DNA of 7,252 nucleotides from an uncultured Blautia sp. (lineage in GTDB: Bacteria > Bacillota > Clostridia > Lachnospirales > Lachnospiraceae), in contig UQSX01000117.1 of NCBI GenBank assembly GCA_900543715.1, positions 1 to 7,252 on the forward strand, given 5' to 3'. The translations under genes and the position numbers were made by a program. Positions 1 through 5,771 of the stretch are shown here, in pieces; the stretch's first letter is position 1, and the number at the start of each line of letters is the position of its first letter. A model generated the notes under the pieces. That model saw nothing but the letters and a program-made list of their open reading frames with translations. It was not told the DNA's origin and searched no databases.

Positions 1-78
1 ACTGCAGACGATGTGGAGAAGATCGATTTTTCCTGGTGTCTGGAAGAGACTTTAAAGAGGCTGGCCTTTGCCGGGTGA
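1..78 (+). CDS. C-terminal end of an unidentified protein (partial)
   Basis: Frame 1 is open from the first base of the window to a TGA at 76-78 and encodes 25 residues ending in LKRLAFAG. The piece is charged and looks helical, with no recognisable motif, so I cannot name the family. It is read as a real gene end because the frame is open to the window edge, coding here is otherwise on the + strand, and the next gene starts 52 bases later with its own ribosome site. No intrinsic terminator is visible between it and the nitroreductase gene, so co-transcription is possible. Confidence 0.55.
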   Translation, partial: TADDVEKIDFSWCLEETLKRLAFAG

Positions 79-81
79 CCG

Positions 82-90
82 TGTTAAAAT
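82..90 (+). promoter_or_regulatory. possible extended -10 promoter for the nitroreductase gene
   Basis: TGTTAAAAT fits an extended -10 element (TG, one base, then TAAAAT at 85-90). No good -35 hexamer sits at the usual distance. A short perfect palindrome, CATAGACTATG at 99-109, lies where the transcript would start and could be an operator or chance. This is a weak call from pattern only. Confidence 0.3.
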
Positions 91-115
91 AGAGACAGCA
101 TAGACTATGACAAAT

Positions 116-122
116 AAGGAGG
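116..122 (+). promoter_or_regulatory. ribosome binding site that sets the nitroreductase start
   Basis: AAGGAGG is followed by 8 bases and then ATG at 131. An upstream in-frame ATG at 107 would place this site inside the coding sequence and has no ribosome site of its own, so 131 is the chosen start. Confidence 0.85.
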
Positions 123-130
123 AATGGATT

Positions 131-649
131 ATGAACGCAGCTATGGAAAATATTCTTACAAGAAGAAGTGTAAGAGCATTCGTGGAGAAAGAAATTCCCA
201 GGGAAGAGCTGGAACAGATTGCAAAGGCGGCCATCTATGCCCCAAGCGGACAGAACAAACAGACCTGGAAGATAACCGTGGTCACAGACCGGGCTAAAAT
301 CCAGGGACTGGCAAAGGCCGTAGGAGAGAAGCTGGGAAGAGAGGGATACGATATGTACAGTCCTCAGGTGCTGGTGATCCCTTCTAATGCCAGAGATAAT
401 CATCATTCCCAGGACGACAATGCCTGCGCTATGGAGAACATTATGCTGGCGGCGCATTCCTTTGGGATCGGTTCTGTATGGATCAATCAGGTAAGAGATG
501 TCTGCGATTCGCCAGAGGTACGGAGCATATTAAAGGAATGGGAGATTCCAGACAGCCATGTGATCTTTGGGATCGCTGCCCTGGGCTATCCGAAGGTTCC
601 GGCTGATAAGGATCCGAAAAAAACAGGAGAGATCCATTTTGTGGAATGA
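131..649 (+). CDS. nitroreductase-family FMN-dependent oxidoreductase
   Basis: This 172-residue protein belongs to the nitroreductase superfamily, small cytoplasmic FMN enzymes that usually act as dimers and reduce nitro compounds, quinones or flavins with NAD(P)H. Family marks are TRRSVRAF at residues 10-17 (FMN phosphate contact region), APSGQNKQTW at 37-46, the ENIMLAAHSFGIGSVWI segment at 102-118, and the closing GIAALGYP at 147-154. The length is typical for the short form of the family. The start at 131 is set by AAGGAGG 8 bases upstream. The stop is 13 bases before the ureohydrolase-like gene, so the two are probably one transcript. The substrate cannot be told from sequence, and 'nitroreductase' is a family name here. 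No truncation or frameshift is seen. Confidence 0.9.
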   Translation: MNAAMENILTRRSVRAFVEKEIPREELEQIAKAAIYAPSGQNKQTWKITVVTDRAKIQGLAKAVGEKLGREGYDMYSPQVLVIPSNARDNHHSQDDNACAMENIMLAAHSFGIGSVWINQVRDVCDSPEVRSILKEWEIPDSHVIFGIAALGYPKVPADKDPKKTGEIHFVE

Positions 650-662
650 GGATTTTAGAGAT

Positions 663-1436
663 ATGAAGCCTGTTGTTATGGATTTTTCAGGGATATACCG
701 GGAGGAAGATTTCCTTAAAGAGGAGGAGGCTTTTTGGCTGGACTGCAGGAAGCTCCAGGGAGTGAACTGCTACTGCAGTCAGGAGGCGGAACAGGAAATC
801 CTGGACAAGATCCGGGAACTTCCTGTGGAGGGGATCCGTTTCCTGGATTCCGGAAACTATCATTATCTTACAAAAATCTGGCTGGAAAAGATGGAAACAC
901 CTTTTTCCCTTCTGGTATTTGACAATCATACAGATATGCAGGAGGCAGCCTTTTTCGGTCTGCTTTCCTGCGGAAGCTGGGCAGGAGAGGTGCTGGAAAA
1001 CCATCCGATGCTTGAAGGGATCTGTGTGGCAGGACCTTCCTGCAGGGATTTCCAGGAGTATAAAGGGGAAAACCAGGAGAAGCTGACCAGGATATGCAGG
1101 GAAGAACTTTTGGACAAAGGAGAGCAGCTTCTCTTAGAATTTCTGGAAAAGGACAGGGAACTGCCTCTGTATATCTCTGTGGACAAAGACGTCCTTAGAA
1201 CCAGTGAGGCCAGGACCAACTGGGACCAGGGAGATCTTTCTCTGGAGCAGCTGTTTAAGTGGCTGGAGCTGGCTTTTGAGAAAAGAAAGGTTCTGGCTGT
1301 AGATATCTGCGGGGAGAATCCTCCGGATACAGCCAGTGCTGTTTCAGGGGAGGATCTGGAGATCAATGCCCGGACAAACAAAAAACTGCTGGCTTTTATA
1401 AAAAACCACATGAAATGTCAAGTTATACTTGACTAA
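663..1436 (+). CDS. arginase/agmatinase-fold (ureohydrolase-like) metalloprotein
   Basis: This 257-residue protein has the metal-binding pattern of the arginase/agmatinase/formiminoglutamase superfamily, whose members use two Mn ions to hydrolyse guanidino or related C-N bonds. Visible counterparts of the six ligands are His67 in SGNYHYLT (the GGDH position), Asp87, His89 and Asp91 in FDNHTD (the DAHxD motif), and Asp174 and Asp176 in SVDKD (the SxDxD motif). Glu218 in DICGENPP matches the late conserved acidic/NP segment. The protein is shorter than typical arginases (about 300 residues) and otherwise divergent, so I do not assign arginase or agmatinase activity. The frame is open further upstream (ATG at 567), but that would overlap the nitroreductase gene by 83 bases. 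ATG at 663 follows that gene with a modest GAGG at 648-651; ATG at 678 is the alternative. The stop codon overlaps the -35 region of the next promoter. Confidence 0.8.
   Translation: MKPVVMDFSGIYREEDFLKEEEAFWLDCRKLQGVNCYCSQEAEQEILDKIRELPVEGIRFLDSGNYHYLTKIWLEKMETPFSLLVFDNHTDMQEAAFFGLLSCGSWAGEVLENHPMLEGICVAGPSCRDFQEYKGENQEKLTRICREELLDKGEQLLLEFLEKDRELPLYISVDKDVLRTSEARTNWDQGDLSLEQLFKWLELAFEKRKVLAVDICGENPPDTASAVSGEDLEINARTNKKLLAFIKNHMKCQVILD
1417..1433 (+). promoter_or_regulatory. perfect palindrome over the cooS -35: candidate operator
   Basis: GTCAAGTTATACTTGAC is a perfect inverted repeat (7-base arms, 3-base centre). Its right arm supplies most of the -35 hexamer of the cooS-family promoter, and the element sits in the last codons of the upstream gene. 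A dimeric regulator bound here would block RNA polymerase or be placed to contact it. It does not fit the spacing I know for FNR (TTGAT-N4-ATCAA) or CooA (TGTCR-N6-YGACA) sites, so the regulator is unknown. Chance occurrence is possible. Confidence 0.45.
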
Positions 1437-1458
1437 TTTAATCCAGATTCGTTATAAT
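1429..1458 (+). promoter_or_regulatory. sigma-A-type promoter of the cooS-cooF-oxidoreductase operon
   Basis: TTGACT at 1429-1434 and a consensus TATAAT at 1453-1458 are 18 bases apart, the form of a strong housekeeping promoter. Transcription would start near 1465, giving a leader of about 32 bases that carries AGGAGG at 1481-1486. The -35 lies in the last codons of the upstream gene, so the operon is transcribed on its own even without a visible terminator before it. Confidence 0.75.
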
Positions 1459-1496
1459 TTTAACATACAATTATTTACATAGGAGGAATTTAAGAA

Positions 1497-3368
1497 ATGA
1501 ACCAGTGTTATGGATGCAATACCTGTGCCAGTGCGGACAAGCCTTTGGAGGGATTTATCCGCAGCCTTCCAATGGAAACTTCTCATCACAGAGTAGAAGG
1601 ACAGAGCACCAAGTGCGGCTTCGGCCTTCAGGGCGTGTGCTGCCGTCTCTGCGCCAACGGCCCATGCCGGATCACACCGAAAGCTCCCAGAGGAATCTGC
1701 GGTGCTACTGCAGATGTTATCGTGGCAAGAAACTTCCTGCGGGCAGTTGCCAGCGGTTCCGGCTGCTATATCCACATTGTGGAGAATACAGCTTTGAACG
1801 TGAAGAAAACAGCAGAGATCAAGGGAGAGAAATCCCTGGCAAAACTGGCAGAGATTTTCGGCGTACAGGGTACAGACAAATGGGATACTGCAAAACAGGT
1901 AGCCCAGAAAGTCCTTGACGATCTGTACAAACCAGAATATGAAAAAATGGAACTGGTAGAAAAAATGGCTTACGGCCCCAGATTTAAGAGATGGCAGGAA
2001 CTGAATATCCTTCCCGGAGGAGCCAAAGGCGAAGTGTTCCATGGCGTGGTGAAATGTTCCACAAACCTGAATTCTGACCCTGTAGATATGTATACAGACT
2101 GCCTGAAACTGGGTATTTCCACAGGTATCTACGGACTGACACTGACAAACCTGCTGAACGACGTACTTTTAGGAGAACCGGAACTTCGCATGGCGCCAGT
2201 AGGTCTTCGTGTGATTGACCCAGATTATATCAATATTATGATCACAGGACATCAGCATACGATTTTCGTAGACCTTCAGGAAAGACTTACCTCCAAAGAA
2301 GCTGTTGCAAAAGCTCAGGCAGCAGGCGCAAAGGGCTTTAAGCTGGTAGGCTGCACCTGCGTGGGACAGGACCTTCAGCTTAGAGGCGCTCATTATACAG
2401 AAGTATTTGACGGCCATGCAGGAAACAACTACACCAGTGAAGCTGTTCTTGCCACAGGCGGCATTGACGCTGTTCTTTCTGAGTTTAACTGTACTCTTCC
2501 AGGCATTGAGCCTATCTGTGATGAACTGATGATCAAACAGATCTGTCTGGATGATGTAGCAAAGAAGGCCAATGCAGAGCTGAAACCTTTCAAATTTGAA
2601 GAGAGAGAAAAACAGAGCGAAGAGATTATTGACGAGATTGTAGAAGCTTATAAAGCAAGAAGAGGCAAAGTAACCATGAATCTTCAGCCGGAACATGGAA
2701 ACGACCACACTCTTACCGGTGTTTCCGAAGGTTCCTTAAAGGAATTCCTGGGAGGAAACTGGAAACCTCTTATCGACCTGATCGTATCCGGAGATATTAA
2801 AGGTGTTGCCGGGGTGGTAGGATGCTCCAACCTGACAGCAGGGGGCCATGACGTTCTTACAGTAGACCTGGTAAAAGAACTGATCTCCAGAGACATTATC
2901 GTTCTCACAGCAGGATGTTCTTCAGGGGGAATCGAAAACTGCGGTCTGATGACGCCGGAAGCAGCAAAACTGGCAGGACCAAAGCTCCGTGCAGTCTGCG
3001 AAAAACTGAATATTCCTCCAGTGCTGAACTTTGGTCCATGTCTGGCTATCGGACGTCTGGAAATCGTTGCCACAGAGCTGGCAGAAGCTCTGGGAATCGA
3101 TATTCCTCAGCTTCCGCTGGTACTTTCTGCCGCACAGTGGCTGGAAGAGCAGGCTCTGGCAGACGGATGCTTCGGCCTGGCCCTGGGACTGCCCCTTCAT
3201 TTAGGACTGCCGCCTTTCGTTACAGGAAGCGATCTGGCAGTGAAACTTCTTACGGAAGACATGAAGAGCCTTACCGGCGGACAGGTGATCATTAACCCGG
3301 ACGCTAAGGCAAGTGCAGATATCCTGGAAAAGATCATTGAGGAGAAACGTGCAGGTTTAAATATTTAA
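1497..3368 (+). CDS. cooS: CooS-family Ni-Fe-S protein (carbon monoxide dehydrogenase catalytic-subunit homologue, divergent active site)
   Basis: This 623-residue protein is full length for a CooS homodimer subunit, cytoplasmic enzymes that normally interconvert CO and CO2. D-cluster cysteines are C40 and C48; B-cluster cysteines are C49, C52, C57 and C68. The C-cluster ligand set is also present: a His in GHQH (H252, or H254), C288, C332, C443, C474 and C515. By ungapped counting from these cysteines against C. hydrogenoformans CODH-II as I remember it, catalytic His93 is Tyr91 and Lys563 is Gln552; less firmly, Asp219 is Gly210 and Ile567 is Asp556. The proton-relay histidines 96, 99 and 102 are also absent. 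The N terminus has an extra C4-x2-C7-x2-C10 motif before the usual domain. AGGAGG lies 10 bases before the ATG. Family membership is clear, but CO dehydrogenase activity is doubtful. No nickel-insertion gene (cooC) is in the window. Confidence 0.88.
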   Translation: MNQCYGCNTCASADKPLEGFIRSLPMETSHHRVEGQSTKCGFGLQGVCCRLCANGPCRITPKAPRGICGATADVIVARNFLRAVASGSGCYIHIVENTALNVKKTAEIKGEKSLAKLAEIFGVQGTDKWDTAKQVAQKVLDDLYKPEYEKMELVEKMAYGPRFKRWQELNILPGGAKGEVFHGVVKCSTNLNSDPVDMYTDCLKLGISTGIYGLTLTNLLNDVLLGEPELRMAPVGLRVIDPDYINIMITGHQHTIFVDLQERLTSKEAVAKAQAAGAKGFKLVGCTCVGQDLQLRGAHYTEVFDGHAGNNYTSEAVLATGGIDAVLSEFNCTLPGIEPICDELMIKQICLDDVAKKANAELKPFKFEEREKQSEEIIDEIVEAYKARRGKVTMNLQPEHGNDHTLTGVSEGSLKEFLGGNWKPLIDLIVSGDIKGVAGVVGCSNLTAGGHDVLTVDLVKELISRDIIVLTAGCSSGGIENCGLMTPEAAKLAGPKLRAVCEKLNIPPVLNFGPCLAIGRLEIVATELAEALGIDIPQLPLVLSAAQWLEEQALADGCFGLALGLPLHLGLPPFVTGSDLAVKLLTEDMKSLTGGQVIINPDAKASADILEKIIEEKRAGLNI

Positions 3369-3384
3369 AAGACAGGAGCCTAAG

Positions 3385-3831
3385 ATGAAGAGAATAATGA
3401 TAGACGCCTCGAAATGCGACGGCTGCAAGAGCTGCTCCGTGGCATGTATGCAGGCCCACAGAAAAGATGAAGGCGATGTCTATACACTGGATCTCACAGA
3501 CATTGCCAATGAGACCAGGAATTTTATCTATAAAAATCCTGATGGAAGTTATACTCCGGTGTTCTGCAGACACTGTGACCAGCCGGAGTGTGTCATGTCC
3601 TGTATGAGCGGCGCTCTTGCCAAAGACCCGGAAACAGGCCATGTGCAGTACGATGAGAAGAAGTGCGGTTCCTGCTTTATGTGCGTGATGAACTGTCCTT
3701 ACGGCGTACTGAAACCTGATGACAGCACCCGCAGCAAGGTGATCAAATGTGATTTCTGCATTGACAAGGGAGAAGATCCCAGCTGCGTAAAGGCCTGTCC
3801 AAAGCAGGCTATCTGGGTTGAGGAGGTGTAG
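3385..3831 (+). CDS. cooF: CooF-like ferredoxin with four [4Fe-4S] cluster motifs
   Basis: This 148-residue iron-sulfur protein belongs to the CooF/HycB/DmsB-type electron-transfer family. Sixteen cysteines fall into four groups of four: C11/14/17/21, C61/64/69/73, C94/97/100/104 and C122/125/134/138. That is the arrangement of a four-cubane electron wire, with the pairing of groups swapped as usual in this fold. There is no signal peptide or twin-arginine motif, so it acts in the cytoplasm. It starts 17 bases after the cooS-family stop, with CAGGAG six bases before the ATG, and ends two bases before the flavoprotein start. The order implies electrons move between the CooS-like protein and the FAD enzyme through this protein. 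The name cooF rests on family and neighbours; the same fold serves hydrogenases and formate enzymes. Confidence 0.88.
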   Translation: MKRIMIDASKCDGCKSCSVACMQAHRKDEGDVYTLDLTDIANETRNFIYKNPDGSYTPVFCRHCDQPECVMSCMSGALAKDPETGHVQYDEKKCGSCFMCVMNCPYGVLKPDDSTRSKVIKCDFCIDKGEDPSCVKACPKQAIWVEEV

Positions 3832-3833
3832 AG

Positions 3834-5072
3834 ATGGAATATGTGATTTTAGGAGCAGGAGCAGCAGGCATTACTGCTGCAAAGACTATCCGGAAAGCAG
3901 ACAAAAATGGAAAGATTACGGTGATCTCTACAGATACTCAGGTACATTCCAGATGTATGCTTCATAAATATCTGAGTCACGAAAGAGATGCTGCAGGGAT
4001 CAGCTTTGTGGATCCGGACTTTTTCGAGAAAAATCAGATCACCTGGCTGCAGGGAAAAACCGTAAACCGCCTGGATACCCAGGGGAAAAAGGTTTATACC
4101 GACCAGGGAGATGAAGTAAGCTATGACCGTCTTCTCATTGCCACAGGAGCAGAGAGCTTTATCCCACCGGTGGGAAATTTAAGAGAAGCTGAAAATGTTT
4201 TCGGACTCCGTCATTTAAGAGACGCCCAGGCTATTGATGAACTGGCAAAAAATGCTGAGAACATTGTGATCATCGGTTCCGGTCTGGTTGGCCTGGATGC
4301 AGCCTATGGTCTGATGGAGACTGGAAAGAAAGTATCCATTGTAGAGATGGCAGACCAGATCCTGCCAGTACAGCTTGACAAGACGGCGGCTTTTGAATAC
4401 CAGAAACACTTTGAAGAGGCGGGAGCCCGGTTCTATCTGGGAAGAAAGGCTGCGGATACCATTATGGGAGAGGATAAGAACATTCAAGAGATTGTCCTGG
4501 ATAATGGAGAAAAGCTGGCCTGTGACCTGATCATTGTGGCTGCCGGCGTCCGGTCTGCAGTTGCGGGAATGGAAGGAGAAGGGATCGTCATTGACCGTGG
4601 AATCAAGGTAGACGATTATCTTCAGACAGGAGCCGAAGGAGTATATGCGGCAGGTGATGTAACCGGCCTTTCTGGTATCTGGCCAAACGCTCAGAAGCAG
4701 GGAGAAACGGCGGCTCTGAATATGTGCGGTTCTCATGTAGAATACACAGACCGTTATGCCATTAAGAATACCATTAACTTCTTTGGACTGGTTTCTATGT
4801 GTGTAGGTGTGATCCTTCCTCAGGAGGGCGATGTGGTCATTGCCAGAGAGGATTCCAGAAACTACAAACGTGTAGTCCTTCGGGATGGAAAGGTAGTTGG
4901 CGTTCTTCTCCAGGGAGATATTTCCCACGGCGGAATATGGCAGTATCTGATCAAAAATCAGATTTCCATATCCGGGATCCAGAAAGATATCTTTGACCTG
5001 AACTTCGGAGATTTCTACGGGATCAAGGATAATGGGGAATACCAGTGGAGAATGAAAGCCATAAGCAGATAA
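3834..5072 (+). CDS. FAD/NAD(P)-dependent oxidoreductase (CODH-associated FNOR type)
   Basis: This 412-residue two-dinucleotide-binding flavoprotein belongs to the pyridine nucleotide-disulfide oxidoreductase fold, closest in style to NirB N-terminal and rubredoxin/ferredoxin reductase proteins. FAD site: GAGAAG at residues 7-12 and YAAGDV at 271-276. NAD(P) site: GSGLVG at 148-153, followed by Glu171 at the end of the second strand, which favours NAD over NADP. LLIATGAE at 100-107 is the usual linker motif. SRCMLHK at 39-45 holds one cysteine but no CxxC disulfide, so it is not a thioredoxin or dithiol reductase. Its start is two bases after the ferredoxin stop, with AGGAGG at 3821-3826 inside that gene, suggesting coupled translation. 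It would exchange electrons between the ferredoxin and NAD(H). No clear terminator follows it. Confidence 0.87.
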   Translation: MEYVILGAGAAGITAAKTIRKADKNGKITVISTDTQVHSRCMLHKYLSHERDAAGISFVDPDFFEKNQITWLQGKTVNRLDTQGKKVYTDQGDEVSYDRLLIATGAESFIPPVGNLREAENVFGLRHLRDAQAIDELAKNAENIVIIGSGLVGLDAAYGLMETGKKVSIVEMADQILPVQLDKTAAFEYQKHFEEAGARFYLGRKAADTIMGEDKNIQEIVLDNGEKLACDLIIVAAGVRSAVAGMEGEGIVIDRGIKVDDYLQTGAEGVYAAGDVTGLSGIWPNAQKQGETAALNMCGSHVEYTDRYAIKNTINFFGLVSMCVGVILPQEGDVVIAREDSRNYKRVVLRDGKVVGVLLQGDISHGGIWQYLIKNQISISGIQKDIFDLNFGDFYGIKDNGEYQWRMKAISR

Positions 5073-5110
5073 GCTGGATTACTGCGTCATTGCAAGTTGT
5101 TAAAGTACCC

Positions 5111-5140
5111 TTGACAAAGCCGGGAAGATTTCTGTATACT
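5111..5140 (+). promoter_or_regulatory. promoter of the tyrS T-box transcript
   Basis: A consensus TTGACA at 5111-5116 and TATACT at 5135-5140 are 18 bases apart. Transcription would begin near 5147, just before the T-box stem I, which supports the call. The gap from the upstream stop codon is only 38 bases. Confidence 0.8.
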
Positions 5141-5146
5141 GGTTTT

Positions 5147-5432
5147 CGTAAATGAGAAAAGCGAAGATGGGAACAAGTAGTATGCAGAGAGACCCACAGA
5201 AAGGAGCCGGCAGATGAGAGGCCCGGGAGAACTGCAGTGCGAATACCTCCCGGAGTTTCACACCGAAAAGCAATGAGTAGGCTGTGACGTTTTGGTGTAC
5301 GTTACAACACTTTGAGTATCGCGTAAGCTGTACTTGCAGAGGCAGGCAGTGTGAGCTGTCTGTGAATAAAGGTGGTAACACGGGAATCTATAAGCTCTCG
5401 TCCTTTTGTAACAGGAAGGACGGGGGCTTTTT
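5147..5432 (+). promoter_or_regulatory. T-box leader, tyrosine specifier (tRNA-Tyr sensing)
   Basis: The leader RNA reads the charging state of tRNA-Tyr and controls read-through into tyrS. Stem I: GGGA 5169-5172 pairs with TCCC 5248-5251, and TGCAG 5183-5187 pairs with CTGCA 5232-5236. The loop between them carries AGTA on the 5' side and GAATACC on the 3' side, with the tyrosine codon TAC at 5244-5246 as specifier. AGAGAG at 5186-5191 is the usual distal motif. A further hairpin, GTGACG/CGTTAC, lies near 5283-5305. The T-box sequence GGTGGTAACACGGG is at 5371-5384. Its TGGT (5373-5376) complements ACCA, the 3' end of a tRNA with discriminator A, as in tRNA-Tyr. Uncharged tRNA would pair there and favour the antiterminator. 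Specifier and downstream gene agree. The 5' limit is inferred from the promoter. Confidence 0.93.
5394..5432 (+). terminator. T-box-controlled intrinsic terminator
   Basis: The left arm 5394-5405 pairs with 5416-5427 in a continuous 12-pair stem (a few G-T pairs) with a 10-base loop, followed at once by TTTTT at 5428-5432. It lies just after the T-box sequence, so the stem would be prevented when the antiterminator forms with uncharged tRNA. Confidence 0.92.
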
Positions 5433-5444
5433 ATCATTGTGAGG

Positions 5445-5643
5445 ACTGCCCTGTAAAAGTTTTGCAGAATATTTACTATGTTTTCTTGAACAGTCTGGGG
5501 GAGCTATCGCATTAAACAAAATCGAGAATATTTATGTATTTTATTGCTCAGTCTGCGCCGCTTTGAGCCTGTAGTCTCAAAGCTGTGCTCGACAAATTTG
5601 CAGAAAACATAGCAAATATTCTCTGTAATTCTTCGAGGGCAGT
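5445..5643. repeat. long imperfect palindrome in the tyrS leader
   Basis: Most of the 339-base gap between the T-box terminator and tyrS is dyad-symmetric. ACTGCCCT at 5445-5452 pairs with AGGGCAGT at 5636-5643. The 19 bases at 5468-5486 pair with 5602-5620 (18 of 19). Inside is the repeat copy at 5501-5621 with its own hairpin. The ends look like short terminal inverted repeats, but I see no target-site duplication and no coding capacity. From 5644 to 5771 I see only a small hairpin (TGGCAG 5715-5720 with CTGCCA 5735-5740) and the tyrS ribosome site. Confidence 0.7.
5501..5621. repeat. intergenic palindromic repeat, copy 1
   Basis: The segment aligns without gaps to the copy downstream of tyrS at an offset of exactly 1520 bases: 93 of 110 positions match over 5501-5610 by hand count. 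The most conserved part is a hairpin: GCGCCGCTTTGAG 5555-5567, an 8-base loop, then CTCAAAGCTGTGC 5576-5588 (one C-T mismatch). A weaker outer arm pairs 5526-5542 with 5604-5621. No T tract follows the hairpin, so it is not an intrinsic terminator. It could be a small non-autonomous mobile element or a conserved RNA structure. Confidence 0.75.
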
Positions 5644-5755
5644 TGAAAATGATAAAAGTTTGTGAGCTGTTTATCGGACAGACGATAGCGTCCTTCAGAA
5701 AAAAGCAAAAACTGTGGCAGCTGTTATTTGTATACTGCCATGGTCAAGTAAAGAG

Positions 5756-5763
5756 AAAAGGAG
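5756..5763 (+). promoter_or_regulatory. ribosome binding site that sets the tyrS start
   Basis: AAAAGGAG lies 8 bases before ATG 5772. The frame is open upstream to a TTG at 5643, but that stretch falls in the repeat and leader and shows no tyrosyl-tRNA synthetase similarity. Confidence 0.85.
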
Positions 5764-5771
5764 AATCTAAG

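Noticed and set aside
107..130. Upstream in-frame ATG for the nitroreductase gene
   Set aside because: The strong AAGGAGG would lie inside the coding sequence and fits the ATG at 131; the eight extra residues read out the ribosome site.
567..662. N-terminal extension of the ureohydrolase-like protein from ATG 567
   Set aside because: It overlaps the nitroreductase gene by 83 bases in another frame and gives a basic segment unrelated to the family.
1416..1433. CooA or FNR binding site upstream of the cooS-family gene
   Set aside because: Half-site sequence and spacing do not match either motif as I know them; only an unassigned palindrome is supported.
2169..2708. Antisense open frame (179 codons) within the cooS-family gene
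   Set aside because: It lies fully opposite a conserved coding sequence and shows no motif or initiation signal.
4215..4928. Long antisense open frame (237 codons) opposite the flavoprotein gene
   Set aside because: It is a shadow of the sense gene: low-complexity composition without recognisable motifs and no ribosome site noted.
5731..5736. Second tyrS promoter with TATACT close to the gene
   Set aside because: No acceptable -35 hexamer lies 16-18 bases upstream.
5643..5771. N-terminal extension of tyrosyl-tRNA synthetase from TTG 5643
   Set aside because: The open stretch is chance reading of the leader; AAAAGGAG and the family's normal start point to 5772.
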